Made by a program: the position numbers and the translations under genes. A stretch of DNA of 64,000 nucleotides from Hydrogenivirga caldilitoris. Lineage in GTDB: Bacteria; Aquificota; Aquificia; Aquificales; Aquificaceae. The notes beneath the pieces are model-generated. The model did not search any database and was not told where the DNA came from. It was given only the letters and a program-made list of their open reading frames with translations. The stretch's first letter is position 1. The number at the start of each line of letters is the position of its first letter. Positions 22,837-32,159 of this stretch are shown here, in pieces. Location: NCBI RefSeq assembly GCF_003664005.1, contig NZ_RCCJ01000001.1:558001-622000 (forward strand). Direction: 5' to 3'.

Positions 22837-23411
22837 TTCCCTCCTCCTTTCCATCTTTTATAAAGTGAGTGCTCAACACCAAGCTGGTCTAGAACTTTGC
22901 CAACCACGAAATCTACCATCTCTTCAACTGAACGTGGTCTGTGGTAAAATCCTGGGCTCGCAGGAAGAACAATCGCACCTGCATCCGTCACCTTAAGCAT
23001 GTTCTCTAAGTGAACCCTTGAGTAAGGCATCTCCCTGACCACCATAACAAGTTTAACCCTCTCTTTTAAGGCTACTTCACATATTCTGTGTATCAAGTTA
23101 TTATTCACACCGTTTGCCACATTTCCGAGAGTGCTCATTGAACAGGGAATTACGACCACACCTCTGTACTTTACGAGGCTTGACCCGCTTGCCACAGGTG
23201 CCGTGAGCTCTCCCTCCCCATAAAAGTTGACAGAGGGAAACTCCTTCAGGAATTCCTCCCTTGATTTTCCCAGCTCCTCTTTAATGACTGTAAAGCCTGC
23301 ACTTGATATGACTGCGTCAACCTGAGCTGCCTCTGACAAAACCTGTAAAGCCCTGTAACCGTATACCGACCCGCTCGCACCCGTTATACACAGAACGAAC
23401 CTCTCACTCAT
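22833..23411 (-). CDS. ubiX: Flavin prenyltransferase UbiX
   Basis: 192 residues. Makes the prenylated FMN cofactor for UbiD-type decarboxylases. Seen: CITGASGSVYGYRAL, VIPCSMSTLGNVANGVNNNLI with conserved serine and asparagine residues, REMPYSRVHLENML, and PGFYHRP near the C-terminus. Its start overlaps the moaC stop and its stop overlaps the fecR-like start. The UbiD partner is not in this window. It likely serves quinone synthesis. Confidence 0.95.
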   Translation of the reverse strand: MSERFVLCITGASGSVYGYRALQVLSEAAQVDAVISSAGFTVIKEELGKSREEFLKEFPSVNFYGEGELTAPVASGSSLVKYRGVVVIPCSMSTLGNVANGVNNNLIHRICEVALKERVKLVMVVREMPYSRVHLENMLKVTDAGAIVLPASPGFYHRPRSVEEMVDFVVGKVLDQLGVEHSLYKRWKGGGK

Positions 23412-24166
23412 AAGAGGCTCCCGATTATGCCTCCGAAGGTTTCAAAGAATAGCCTTACCTTTTCTTCCCTGCCTGGCAGAAGAATTACCAGCGTACCTTT
23501 ATCGTCTCTACCTACCTTTATCTCCTCCCCAATTAGGTTTGGGCTGTTCCTAAAATCGTACAGGGCTATGACACATTCAAGGGCTTTAAGCTCCTCCTCT
23601 ATATTGAAAGGTTCCCCTATAACAACCAACACTTGAGCATCCTTGGACTCTTGAGCTCCCAGTTCTATAAGGTAGGAAAGAGCCAGTTTTTTAAGTTCTT
23701 CCTTCTGGGATAGCACGTTTACCTTTACACCTGAAAGGTCTCTCTTCCAGTCAGATTTTCCACCGCTCTTCTCAGTCAACCTTATCTCTTCAATTACCAT
23801 GCTGTCGTCCACGCCCTTGCACATATCATATACGTTTAGGAGTGCGGTTGATACTGCGGTTAGAGCTTCCATCTCGTAGCCCGTCCTTGCTATACCACTC
23901 ACCGTTGAGAAAACCTCAATACTGTTGTCGTTCACCTTAACACCAACCTCTACAAAGTCAAGGGAGATAGGGTGGCAAAAAGGTAAAATCTCTCCCGTTC
24001 TCTTTGCTCCGAATATCCCTGTCAGCTTTGTAGCCTCTATCAAGTCACCCTTCGGAAGCTTCTTATCCCTTATAAGCTTAATGGTATCGGGACTTAGTCT
24101 TATCCTACCGTAGGCGGAAGCCCGTCTTAGGGTATCAAATTTTCCTCCCACATCTATCGTTCTCAT
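23408..24166 (-). CDS. moaC: MoaC with an extra C-terminal domain
   Basis: 252 residues; MoaC alone is about 150-160. Residues 1-142 are a complete MoaC (cyclic pyranopterin monophosphate synthase): TKLTGIFGAKRT, LPFCHPISL, GYEMEALTAVSTALLNVYDMCKGVDDSM. Residues about 146-252 form a further alpha/beta domain with AQVLVVIGEPF, then GTLVILLPGREEKVRLFFE. The last stretch resembles the end of MogA/MoaB proteins, but their TTGGTG molybdopterin loop is missing. I infer a fused, eroded MogA-like domain. It leads the moaC-ubiX-fecR run and is divergent from hypE. Confidence 0.88.
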   Translation of the reverse strand: MRTIDVGGKFDTLRRASAYGRIRLSPDTIKLIRDKKLPKGDLIEATKLTGIFGAKRTGEILPFCHPISLDFVEVGVKVNDNSIEVFSTVSGIARTGYEMEALTAVSTALLNVYDMCKGVDDSMVIEEIRLTEKSGGKSDWKRDLSGVKVNVLSQKEELKKLALSYLIELGAQESKDAQVLVVIGEPFNIEEELKALECVIALYDFRNSPNLIGEEIKVGRDDKGTLVILLPGREEKVRLFFETFGGIIGSLL

Positions 24167-24172
24167 GAGCTT

Positions 24173-24178
24173 TAATAT
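24173..24178 (+). promoter_or_regulatory. -10 element of hypE
   Basis: TAATAT ends 7 bases before the hypE ATG at 24186, with no ribosome binding site between. This predicts a leaderless transcript. Confidence 0.4.
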
Positions 24179-24185
24179 AACTCAG

Positions 24186-25184
24186 ATGAGACGTGTGCTG
24201 CTTTCCCACGGCTCCGGTGGTGAGGAAACCCAGAGACTTATAAAAGAGCTTTTCCTGAAATACCTATCAAATCCCATACTTGAAAGGATGGAGGATGCGG
24301 CTATCTTGGAGGTTGGGTCAAAGCTTGCCTTCACGACAGATTCCTTTACCGTTTCCCCTCCCTTCTTCAAGGGTGGAGATATAGGTAAGCTTGCCGTTGC
24401 AGGAACTGTAAACGACCTTGCGGTTATGGGGGCAAGACCCCTTTACATGTCCGCAGGCTTCATAATTGAAGAGGGCTTTAGCCTTGAAGAGCTTGAGAAG
24501 GTTGTCAAGAGTATGGGTGAGGAGGCAAGGCGCGCTGGTGTTTATATAGTTACGGGTGATACGAAGGTCGTCCCAAAGGGGCAAGTAGACAAACTTTTTA
24601 TAAATACCTCGGGGATAGGAGAGGTTGTGTACGAGGGTTTGTCCGCCCACAACCTTCAGCCCGGTGACGTGGTCATAGTCTCAGGTACTGTTGGAGATCA
24701 CGGAGCCTGCATCCTCGCCGAGAGGGAGGGTATGGAGTTTGAGCTTCCCCTGGAAAGCGATTGCAGGAGTCTATGGAATATGATTGAGAGGGTTCTGGAA
24801 ACAGGAGCACAGATACACGCTATGAGGGATGCAACGAGGGGAGGTTTGGCTGCTGTCTTAAACGAGTGGGCTCAGCAGTCTGAGGTTGAGATTGAGGTTG
24901 ACGAGGAAAGTATACCGGTCAAGGAGGCTGTTCAAGGACTCTGTGAACTCTTAGGTTTTGAACCCACTCACCTCGCTAACGAGGGTATGGTTGTGTTCGC
25001 TGTGGCAGAAAAGGATGCAGGTAAAGTTCTGGAAACCCTCAGAGAGCACCCATACGGTAAAGAGGCTGAACTTATAGGCTCCGTGACTGGCAAGGAAAAG
25101 GCAAGGGTTGTTCTAAAGACACCTTACGGTGTTAAGAGAATCATGGAGCCTCCATCAGGGGAGTTGCTCCCAAGGATATGCTGA
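24186..25184 (+). CDS. hypE: Hydrogenase maturation protein HypE (carbamoyl dehydratase)
   Basis: 332 residues. HypE receives a carbamoyl group from HypF on its C-terminal cysteine and dehydrates it with ATP to the cyanide ligand of [NiFe] hydrogenase. Seen: LLSHGSGGEETQRLI, FTTDSFTVSPPFFKGGDIGKLAVAGTVNDLAVMGA, VTGDTKVV, MRDATRGGLAAVLNE, and the diagnostic C-terminal PRIC. An ATG at 24165 is also in frame, but the one at 24186 matches family starts and follows a -10 hexamer. It is separated from hypCD by 12 kb, and no hypF or hypAB is in view. Confidence 0.96.
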   Translation: MRRVLLSHGSGGEETQRLIKELFLKYLSNPILERMEDAAILEVGSKLAFTTDSFTVSPPFFKGGDIGKLAVAGTVNDLAVMGARPLYMSAGFIIEEGFSLEELEKVVKSMGEEARRAGVYIVTGDTKVVPKGQVDKLFINTSGIGEVVYEGLSAHNLQPGDVVIVSGTVGDHGACILAEREGMEFELPLESDCRSLWNMIERVLETGAQIHAMRDATRGGLAAVLNEWAQQSEVEIEVDEESIPVKEAVQGLCELLGFEPTHLANEGMVVFAVAEKDAGKVLETLREHPYGKEAELIGSVTGKEKARVVLKTPYGVKRIMEPPSGELLPRIC

Positions 25185-25222
25185 GTCATTGTTTTTCTCT
25201 CCAGACTTAAAAGATTAAGTTT

Positions 25223-26077
25223 ATGGCTTCTTTAAAGAAAAGGCTTTCTTGCAATACACCGGGTGAGTTCTTTGTGGACAGAAGTTGCATTGACTGTTCC
25301 GTTTGCAGGGAGATAGCCCCTTCACTTTTCGGGGATGGCAGAGAAAGTGCCTGTGTTGTGAAGCAACCGGAGAGTGAAGAAGAGGAGCTTTTAGCCTTTC
25401 AGGCTCTCGTGTCCTGCCCAGTTTCCGCTATTGGAACTGTCTCTAAGAGACCACCTCCTCAGGTATTTGAGAGATTCCCTATTCTTATAGAGGACGATGT
25501 CTATCTCTGCGGGTACGCCTCTAAGGGTTCTTACGGGGCTCTGAGCTATTTTATAAAACACGCAGAGGGTAACTGGCTGGTGGACTCACCGCGCTTTAGC
25601 CCTCAGCTGGTAAAGAGGTTGTGGGATATGGGCGGATTGAGTTACATACTCCTTACCCATGAGGATGACGTTGGAGATTGTGATAGGTACGCAGAGGAGT
25701 TCGGGGCTAAGAGGATAATTCACAGGTATGACTCCCGTGCGGTTCCAAAGGCTGAAATCCTTTTACAGAGTTTTGAGCCTTTCCCCTTTGGCAGGGACTT
25801 TCTTGTAATCCCAACCCCAGGCCACACCAAAGGGCACGTTGTCCTCCTTTACAAGGAAAAGTTCCTCTTTACAGGAGACCACCTCTCCTGGAGCAGGAGG
25901 AGAAATGGACTTGTTGCCTATAAAGATTACTGCTGGTATTCTTGGAATGAGTTAAAGTCCTCAATGGAGAAACTTCTTGATTACCCCTTTGAGTGGATTC
26001 TGCCAGGGCACGGCTACAGGAGGAAGGTAAGCCGTAGGGAGTTTGAGGAGTTTGTACGCCAGCTTCTCAGCTCTTGA
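25223..26077 (+). CDS. Ferredoxin/metallo-beta-lactamase-fold fusion protein
   Basis: 284 residues. The N-terminus has a single-cluster ferredoxin pattern: C22, C25, C28 and C65 followed by proline, enough for one [4Fe-4S] cluster. From about residue 90 a metallo-beta-lactamase fold follows. The usual HxHxDH metal motif reads THEDDVGD (145-152), so one histidine is replaced; PTPGHTKGHVV, LFTGDHLSW and LPGHG are present. Similar two-domain proteins occur in cyanobacteria and plants. I expect an iron or altered metal site and a redox or hydrolase role, not antibiotic resistance. The end overlaps valS convergently by 11 bases. Confidence 0.82.
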   Translation: MASLKKRLSCNTPGEFFVDRSCIDCSVCREIAPSLFGDGRESACVVKQPESEEEELLAFQALVSCPVSAIGTVSKRPPPQVFERFPILIEDDVYLCGYASKGSYGALSYFIKHAEGNWLVDSPRFSPQLVKRLWDMGGLSYILLTHEDDVGDCDRYAEEFGAKRIIHRYDSRAVPKAEILLQSFEPFPFGRDFLVIPTPGHTKGHVVLLYKEKFLFTGDHLSWSRRRNGLVAYKDYCWYSWNELKSSMEKLLDYPFEWILPGHGYRRKVSRREFEEFVRQLLSS

Positions 26078-29000
26078 GAACTCCTAATATCCTTTCTACC
26101 TTCTTGAGGTCCTCTTCAAGCTCTTCCTTTATCCTCTTTTCTTTCTCTACCACATCAGGAGGTGCCTTTCTCACGAAGTTCTCGTTGGAGAGTTTTCCTT
26201 TGACCCGTTCAAGCTCTGCGAGAAGTTTCTCCTTTTTCCTTTCGTAGCTTTCCGTAAGTTTGTCTATATCAACGTGCCCTTCAATGGAGATGTATATCTC
26301 TACATCCTTTGAGAAGGTGGCAACCGTGTTCTCTGGTCTCTCAGAAACCTCGGTAAACTCCTCAAGCCTTGCGAGATTAAGTATGTGGTTCTTAAACTCT
26401 CCTACAACTTCCCTTGAGAGGTCTTTCCCAGCCTTGTAAAAGGCTCTCAATCTCTTGGAAGGCTCTATCTGTAAGTCTGACCTGAGGGAGCGAATAGCGC
26501 TTATTATCTCCTTCAGCCTCTCTATTCTTTCTGTTTCTTCTGGGAACAATTCCTCCTGTTTTTTCTCTGGGAAATCCTTTAAGGAGATACTTTCCCCATC
26601 GCTTGCAGGAAGTTTGTGCCATAGCTCCTCCGTTATGTAAGGCATAAAAGGGTGGAGAATTCGTAGGGCTTTCTCAAGAACGTAGTGGAGTGTATACAGA
26701 GCTGTGGTTCTTTCCGATATTACCTTTGCCTTCTCTTTCTTGGTATCTTCATCTTCCCCTTCTGGAGTTTCTCTGTATATCCTCTCCTTGGTAAACTCAA
26801 TGTACCAATCACAGAAGTCCGACCAGAAGAAGTCATATATTGACTGGGCTGCCTGTGAAAAGTCGTAATTTTCCAAAGCTTTGCTAACCTTGTCCGCAGT
26901 CTCATTTAGAAGTGTCATTATCCACTTATCCTCAGGTTTAAGGGGAGCCATGTAGGGGAGTGTGCTTATGAAGTCTTCAGGTGTATTCATGAGAACGAAA
27001 CGGGAAGCGTTCCATATCTTGTTGGCAAAATGTTTATAACCCTCAAACCTCTTCTCTGAAAGCTTTATATCTCTTCCTTGAACTGTAAGTATCGCCAGGG
27101 TAAACCTTAGAGCATCAGCCCCGTACTTATCTATTATCTCAAGCGGGTCTATGACGTTCCCTTTCGTTTTGGACATCTTCTGTCCCTTCTCGTCCCTCAC
27201 AAGTGCATGGACGTAAACATCATGAAAGGGTATGTCTTCCATAAAGTAGGTTCCCATCATTATCATCCTGGCTACCCAGAAGAAGATGATGTCAAAGCCT
27301 GTAACTAGGAGGTCTGTGGGGTAAAGGTTCTTGAGGTCTTCCGAACTTTCGGGCCAACCGAACACACCAAAGGGCCAGAGGGCTGAGGAGAACCATGTGT
27401 CAAGAACGTCCTCTTCCTGTTTCAGATTTTCAGACCTGCACTTCTTGCACTTTAGAACCATTCTCCACTTCTTGGACTTAGAGTCGTACCTGTATAGCCC
27501 CCTCGTGGAAACTCCTGGGGTAAGCATAGCCATAGGGTTGGCTTCCTGTGTGAAGAAGAGCCTGAGGGAGTTGGCATCTACGTTCGTTGAATGGTATCTG
27601 TGAAAGACAAACTTCTTGTAGAAATCCAAAACGGTCATCTCGGGATGGACAAAGTCCGGGGAATGCAGTATCCCCTCAATCTCTTCAGGGGTAAACTCTG
27701 TGCCAACCTTACCGTCCGCTATGAGGTTGAATATCAGCTTATCGTAAACTCTGTCAAAGTCATCATCAGTGAATACGTTAGCTTCTCCACATTCCTGACA
27801 GTACCATACAGGTATCCTGTGTCCCCACCATATCTGACGGGATATACACCAGTCCCTTAGGTTGTGCATCCAGTCCAGGTAGAATTTTCTCCACTGTTCC
27901 GGTATAAACTTTACCTGCCTTTTGTGGACTTCCCTTCTCTTTTCCCTCTCAACCTTAACCCTTATAGACTTCTGGACAGGTTCAAGTCTTGCCTGTCCGC
28001 TCTCCAGCATCTGAAGGTACTCATAGCCTTCCGTTCCCCATCTGTAAAGGTTCAGTCTGTTTCCTTCAGAGGCGATGAGGTACCTACCTCTCTCTACTCT
28101 GCTTTCAATACCCTGCTTTATAACCGAAATCTCTCCGTCAACACCTATCAGAAACTCAAGCCCATAAGGCTTCTTCATAAACTCGTAAGCCAACTCTTTA
28201 GCTTTACTGATGACCTCCTCTCTGCCTGAAGGGTAGTAGACATAGGCTAACTCTCCTTCTCTAACACCCGCGAGGAATTCAATACCCTCGCTCAGTATGA
28301 CCACAGACCTGGTTCCCCCACTTATTTCATCGTTTACGGGTATGGTTATAGATAAACCTTCAACCTCTGCAAGCTGGAGGAATACCTCCTTTTCCTCCTC
28401 CTCTTCAATACCTTCTTCCACAACCTTTATAGATATGTCCTTTATGGCAGGGTCGGAAACCTTCACAAACCATTGCTCAGAAACCATGGGTTCAACCACT
28501 GTTTTACATCTGTAACACTTGCCTACGGCATGGACATGGTCTTCTTCCTTCTCCAGGAAGCCCTCCTCCTTAAGCCTTTCAAGTATTCTCTTCCTTGCTT
28601 CATACCTATCCAGACCTGCGAAATCTCCTGCGTTCTCGTTCATGTGAGCTCTTTCGTCCATAACCCTCACAAAGGGAAGAGCGTGGGCTTTTCCTATCTC
28701 AAAGTCGTTGGGGTCGTGGGCGGGGGTAACTTTTACAGCTCCCGTCCCGAACTCGGGTTTTACTCTCTCATCGGCTATTATCGGTATGAGCTCGTCTATC
28801 TCTTCACCCGTAAGGGTCTTTCTCTTCCATCTGACAAGGGGAAGCCTTAGCCTCTTACCTATAAGGTTCTTGTACCTTTCGTCTTCTGGATTGACAGCTA
28901 CCGCCGTATCTCCCAGCATGGTCTCTGGTCTTGTAGTTGCAACCGTAACGTAACCAGAACCGTCCTCAAGGGGATACTTTATATACCAGAGCTTACCCTT

Positions 29001-29582
29001 TTCCTCTTCGTGTTCTACCTCCAGGTCGGATAGGGCGGTAAGGTCCTTGGGACACCAGTTTATAATGTACTCGCTCCTGTATATGAGACCCCTTTCATAG
29101 AGCTCTCTGAAGGCTTTTCTCACCGCCCTTGAGAAACCCTCATCAAGGGTGAACCGCTCCCTCTTCCAGTCAACGGAAACACCGAGCTTCTCAAGCTGTG
29201 TCCTTATGGCGTTTCTTGATTTGGGAACCCACTCCCATACCTTCTTTAAAAACTCCTGTCTTCCAAGCTCAAGCCGGCTTTTCCCTTCTTCCTGAAGTTG
29301 TTTGTCCACAACGTACTGGGTGGCTATCCCCGCGTGGTCAAAGCCAGGAACCCAGACAACTTGCCTCCCCTTCATCCTCTGCCATCTTGCAATTATGTCC
29401 TGGAGTGTAGAGTTCAGGGCGTGACCCATGTGCAGTGAGCCGGTTACGTTCGGAGGGGGTATCACTACCGAGAATTTCTTTCTCTTGTCCGGTTTCTCAA
29501 CGTGATATATAGCCTTCTCTATCCAAAACCTTGACCACTTCTCCTCAATCTCTTTAGGGTTGTACTCCTTAAGCTCTTTCAT
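26067..29582 (-). CDS. valS: Valyl-tRNA synthetase with two large insertions
   Basis: 1171 residues from the ATG at 29582, against about 860-950 for most bacterial ValRS. Catalytic parts are complete: HIGH-type PPPNVTGSLHMGHALN, the editing domain with TTRPETMLGDTAV, RDWCISRQIWWGHRIPVWYC, and KMSKT. The C-terminus has the helical arm ending in a coiled coil. An insertion of about 175 residues lies between the SEQWFVKV motif (near residue 368) and KFIPEQW (near 557). A second, about 100 residues longer than usual, lies between CQECGE (near 594) and DEDVLDTWF-type EEDVLDTWF (near 722). Neither shows intein ends. Base composition inside the first looks like the rest of the gene. Confidence 0.95.
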   Translation of the reverse strand: MKELKEYNPKEIEEKWSRFWIEKAIYHVEKPDKRKKFSVVIPPPNVTGSLHMGHALNSTLQDIIARWQRMKGRQVVWVPGFDHAGIATQYVVDKQLQEEGKSRLELGRQEFLKKVWEWVPKSRNAIRTQLEKLGVSVDWKRERFTLDEGFSRAVRKAFRELYERGLIYRSEYIINWCPKDLTALSDLEVEHEEEKGKLWYIKYPLEDGSGYVTVATTRPETMLGDTAVAVNPEDERYKNLIGKRLRLPLVRWKRKTLTGEEIDELIPIIADERVKPEFGTGAVKVTPAHDPNDFEIGKAHALPFVRVMDERAHMNENAGDFAGLDRYEARKRILERLKEEGFLEKEEDHVHAVGKCYRCKTVVEPMVSEQWFVKVSDPAIKDISIKVVEEGIEEEEEKEVFLQLAEVEGLSITIPVNDEISGGTRSVVILSEGIEFLAGVREGELAYVYYPSGREEVISKAKELAYEFMKKPYGLEFLIGVDGEISVIKQGIESRVERGRYLIASEGNRLNLYRWGTEGYEYLQMLESGQARLEPVQKSIRVKVEREKRREVHKRQVKFIPEQWRKFYLDWMHNLRDWCISRQIWWGHRIPVWYCQECGEANVFTDDDFDRVYDKLIFNLIADGKVGTEFTPEEIEGILHSPDFVHPEMTVLDFYKKFVFHRYHSTNVDANSLRLFFTQEANPMAMLTPGVSTRGLYRYDSKSKKWRMVLKCKKCRSENLKQEEDVLDTWFSSALWPFGVFGWPESSEDLKNLYPTDLLVTGFDIIFFWVARMIMMGTYFMEDIPFHDVYVHALVRDEKGQKMSKTKGNVIDPLEIIDKYGADALRFTLAILTVQGRDIKLSEKRFEGYKHFANKIWNASRFVLMNTPEDFISTLPYMAPLKPEDKWIMTLLNETADKVSKALENYDFSQAAQSIYDFFWSDFCDWYIEFTKERIYRETPEGEDEDTKKEKAKVISERTTALYTLHYVLEKALRILHPFMPYITEELWHKLPASDGESISLKDFPEKKQEELFPEETERIERLKEIISAIRSLRSDLQIEPSKRLRAFYKAGKDLSREVVGEFKNHILNLARLEEFTEVSERPENTVATFSKDVEIYISIEGHVDIDKLTESYERKKEKLLAELERVKGKLSNENFVRKAPPDVVEKEKRIKEELEEDLKKVERILGVLKS

Positions 29583-29591
29583 GGGAGGATT

Positions 29592-29597
29592 ATTATA
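29592..29597 (-). promoter_or_regulatory. -10 element of valS
   Basis: A consensus TATAAT on the minus strand ends 9 bases before the valS ATG at 29582. The sequence between has no purine-rich binding site (AATCCTCCC), so a leaderless or near-leaderless message is likely. It also argues against the GTG at 29606, which would lie upstream of the -10. Confidence 0.55.
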
Positions 29598-29684
29598 ACT
29601 TGGCACAGACCCAGTTATGTCTCCCTTACTAGCAATTGCACCTTTCCCTTTTAAAACTTCCCTATACCCAGGTAGCCCACCAAA

Positions 29685-30785
29685 TCAATCTTTTATACCC
29701 CTGAGCTCCTTTAATATCTCAAACTGCCTCTCCATTACATAATCGCTAACTATCTCCTCTTCCCTTATACCTAAGGAGTACTGGATACCTGCCCTGAAGC
29801 CCTCACCATAGGGGATAACGTAGCAAACCTGTCCCTTTGCCTCTACCCTTCCCTTCGGTAAGATGAACTTAACACTAACCATGTCTCCTCCCTTCAGATC
29901 GCCCATCTCGCTAAGGTAAACACCTACACCACCGATTGAAACGTCCGCCATCCTGCCGACTATTTCTCTGCTCTCTTTGACTATCTCAACGGGTATCGGC
30001 TCTTTTGGAGCCACCCTCACGTACCTTCTCCTCTCCTGTGGGAGTTCCACGAAGGTCAGAACTTCAAGAAGCAGCTCTTCCTTCGGCACATCAACCTCTA
30101 TTATCCTGGTTGCAACAGTCTGAGGAATGTGTCTGTGCTTTAGGTATATCTCCATTTCAGGCTTAAAGATGTTTATGTGGCATGTCCTCACCCTGAGTTT
30201 ATCCTCCTCAAGTTTTAAAATCTTTGAACGGCAAACTATGGGAACCTCTTTGTAGTAAGTGAGGAGTTCTATCTCCCTTTCCCTCTCCTCCTGTAACTTC
30301 TCAAGGAACTCTAAAAGAAGCCTTCTCTCCTTCTCCTCAGCTTCCCTTCTTTCTTCCTCAACTTTACTTCTCAACTCCTCTATATACTTAGAAGTAGCGT
30401 CTTCAACGATTGAGAGATAGACGTCCATCAGCTCTATAAGGCTGTTTATCCTGTGGTAATCCCTCTCGGAACGGACGATGTAATCAACGTAATCTCTAAC
30501 AAGCTGTAAGGAAGCCTTCAACAAAGCCTTCTTCAGGTCTATCTCAAGCTGGGAGAGCTTGTAGGCTAATGAAAATAGCTCTTCCTTTGGGTCTTTCTGA
30601 AAGGAGAAGAGAAGAAGGTAAAGGCGGTCAACGAGAGCCCCCATGCCGGGTGTGCTCAACACTTTGGGCTTGCTTTCCCTTAAAGCCTCAAGGAAGTTTT
30701 CTCTGAAGCTCTCCTTCTGGGAAATGAAGAACTCAAAATCCTCTACGAGGTCCTCCCATATGTGCTCAATTCTGTCCTTCTCCAT
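29685..30785 (-). CDS. PilZ-domain protein with long coiled coil
   Basis: 366 residues. The C-terminal PilZ domain carries the cyclic-di-GMP signature: RRRYVRV at 252-258 and D281VSIGG. Upstream is a helical N-terminal region (1-135) and a very charged coiled coil (about 136-175), then a beta-rich YcgR-N-like part. The domain order resembles YcgR-type flagellar brakes with an added helical module. It is a soluble cytoplasmic protein by sequence. The gene is divergent from rimO; no cyclase is nearby. Partner and output are not visible. Confidence 0.82.
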   Translation of the reverse strand: MEKDRIEHIWEDLVEDFEFFISQKESFRENFLEALRESKPKVLSTPGMGALVDRLYLLLFSFQKDPKEELFSLAYKLSQLEIDLKKALLKASLQLVRDYVDYIVRSERDYHRINSLIELMDVYLSIVEDATSKYIEELRSKVEEERREAEEKERRLLLEFLEKLQEEREREIELLTYYKEVPIVCRSKILKLEEDKLRVRTCHINIFKPEMEIYLKHRHIPQTVATRIIEVDVPKEELLLEVLTFVELPQERRRYVRVAPKEPIPVEIVKESREIVGRMADVSIGGVGVYLSEMGDLKGGDMVSVKFILPKGRVEAKGQVCYVIPYGEGFRAGIQYSLGIREEEIVSDYVMERQFEILKELRGIKD

Positions 30786-30812
30786 GTTTAAAATCTATAT
30801 TATTATTCTTCC

Positions 30813-32108
30813 ATGAAAATCGGAGTTATAAGTCTCGGTTGCTCTAAGAACCTTGTGGATTCAGAGATACTCCTCGGCAAGTTAAAAAGTGCCGGAGTGG
30901 AGCTAACATCAGACATAAATTCGGCAGACTACGTGGTCATAAACACCTGTGGTTTCATAGAGGATGCGAAGAGCGAATCAATAGACACAATACTTGAGGT
31001 TGTTGACTCAGGCAAAAGGGTTCTCGTGATGGGCTGCCTTGTGGAGAGATATAAAAAAGAGCTTGAGAGAGAAATTCCCGAGGTGGAGGCTTACTTTGGA
31101 ACCCAGAGCTGGGATGAGATACTTGCACATCTCAAGCTTAAGCCCAAGTACAGCAGGTCTCACAGAGTTCTCACAACCCCTGGGGCTTACGCTTACCTGA
31201 AGATAGCTGAAGGATGCAACCGCCTCTGCTCTTTCTGCGCTATTCCGAGAATAAGGGGGAGGCACGTATCAAGACCCATAGAAGACGTGATTTCTGAGGT
31301 AAAAGACCTCGCGGAGCGAGGTGTTAAAGAGATAAATGTAGTTTCCCAAGATACCACCTACTACGGCAAGGACCTTTACAGGGACTTCAAACTGATAGAC
31401 CTGCTGCGGGAGATTGAAAAGGTGGAGGGTATTGAATGGGTTAGACTCCTGTACCTGTATCCAACCGAGGTGAGCGATGACCTGCTCTCTCATATAAAAG
31501 ACTCCGAGAAGGTTGTTCCTTACTTTGATATGCCAATTCAGCACATTTCGGACAGCGTTTTAAGGAGTATGAGGAGGGGCTACGGAGAGAGATTTGTAAG
31601 GGAGCTTATTGAGAAGATAAGAAAGAGCATACCCGATGCTGTTCTCAGGACTACGCTTATAGTGGGGTATCCTGAAGAGAGAGAGGAGGACTTTAACAGA
31701 CTCAGGAATTTTATGGAGGAAGGGCACTTCCACTGGTTAGGAGTCTTCACCTACTCTCCCGAGGAGGATACCCATGCCTTTCACCTCGGGGACCCAGTAC
31801 CGAGGGAACTAAAGGAGGAGAGGAAAACCGCACTTATGGAAGTGCAAAGAAACGTGACCTATCAAAAGAACAAAGGGTTTGTGGGGAAGAGGTTAAAGGT
31901 TCTCGTTGACGGCTTTTCCGAGGAATTTTCCTTTGTTCCCAGAGGCAGGGTGTACTTTCAGGCTCCTGAGGTTGACGGTGTAATTTACATAGAGACCGAG
32001 AAACCCGTGAAGGTGGGAGACCTCGTTGAGGTTGAGGTTACCCAGGCGGCGGACTACGACCTTGGTGGCACAGTTATAAGAAATTCAGAATATATTGATA
32101 TAACTTAA
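30813..32108 (+). CDS. rimO: Ribosomal protein S12 methylthiotransferase RimO
   Basis: 431-residue radical SAM enzyme that adds a methylthio group to an aspartate of ribosomal protein S12. Seen: an N-terminal UPF0004 domain with C10, C46 and C75 for the auxiliary cluster (SLGCSKNLVDSE, VVINTCGFIEDAK), the radical SAM motif C135-X3-C139-X2-C142, and MPIQHISDSVLRSMRRGY. A C-terminal TRAM domain ends in AADYDLGGTVI. The SKNLVDSE wording separates RimO from MiaB. Confidence 0.96.
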   Translation: MKIGVISLGCSKNLVDSEILLGKLKSAGVELTSDINSADYVVINTCGFIEDAKSESIDTILEVVDSGKRVLVMGCLVERYKKELEREIPEVEAYFGTQSWDEILAHLKLKPKYSRSHRVLTTPGAYAYLKIAEGCNRLCSFCAIPRIRGRHVSRPIEDVISEVKDLAERGVKEINVVSQDTTYYGKDLYRDFKLIDLLREIEKVEGIEWVRLLYLYPTEVSDDLLSHIKDSEKVVPYFDMPIQHISDSVLRSMRRGYGERFVRELIEKIRKSIPDAVLRTTLIVGYPEEREEDFNRLRNFMEEGHFHWLGVFTYSPEEDTHAFHLGDPVPRELKEERKTALMEVQRNVTYQKNKGFVGKRLKVLVDGFSEEFSFVPRGRVYFQAPEVDGVIYIETEKPVKVGDLVEVEVTQAADYDLGGTVIRNSEYIDIT

Positions 32109-32159
32109 CGTTCGTTTCGTATAAGAAATTGAAAAGCATCAGCGATACAGTTCCGGGGT

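Noticed and set aside
27900-28460. ValRS first insertion considered as an intein
   Set aside because: No cysteine or serine at the left junction, no terminal asparagine with following nucleophile, no LAGLIDADG motif, and normal base composition.
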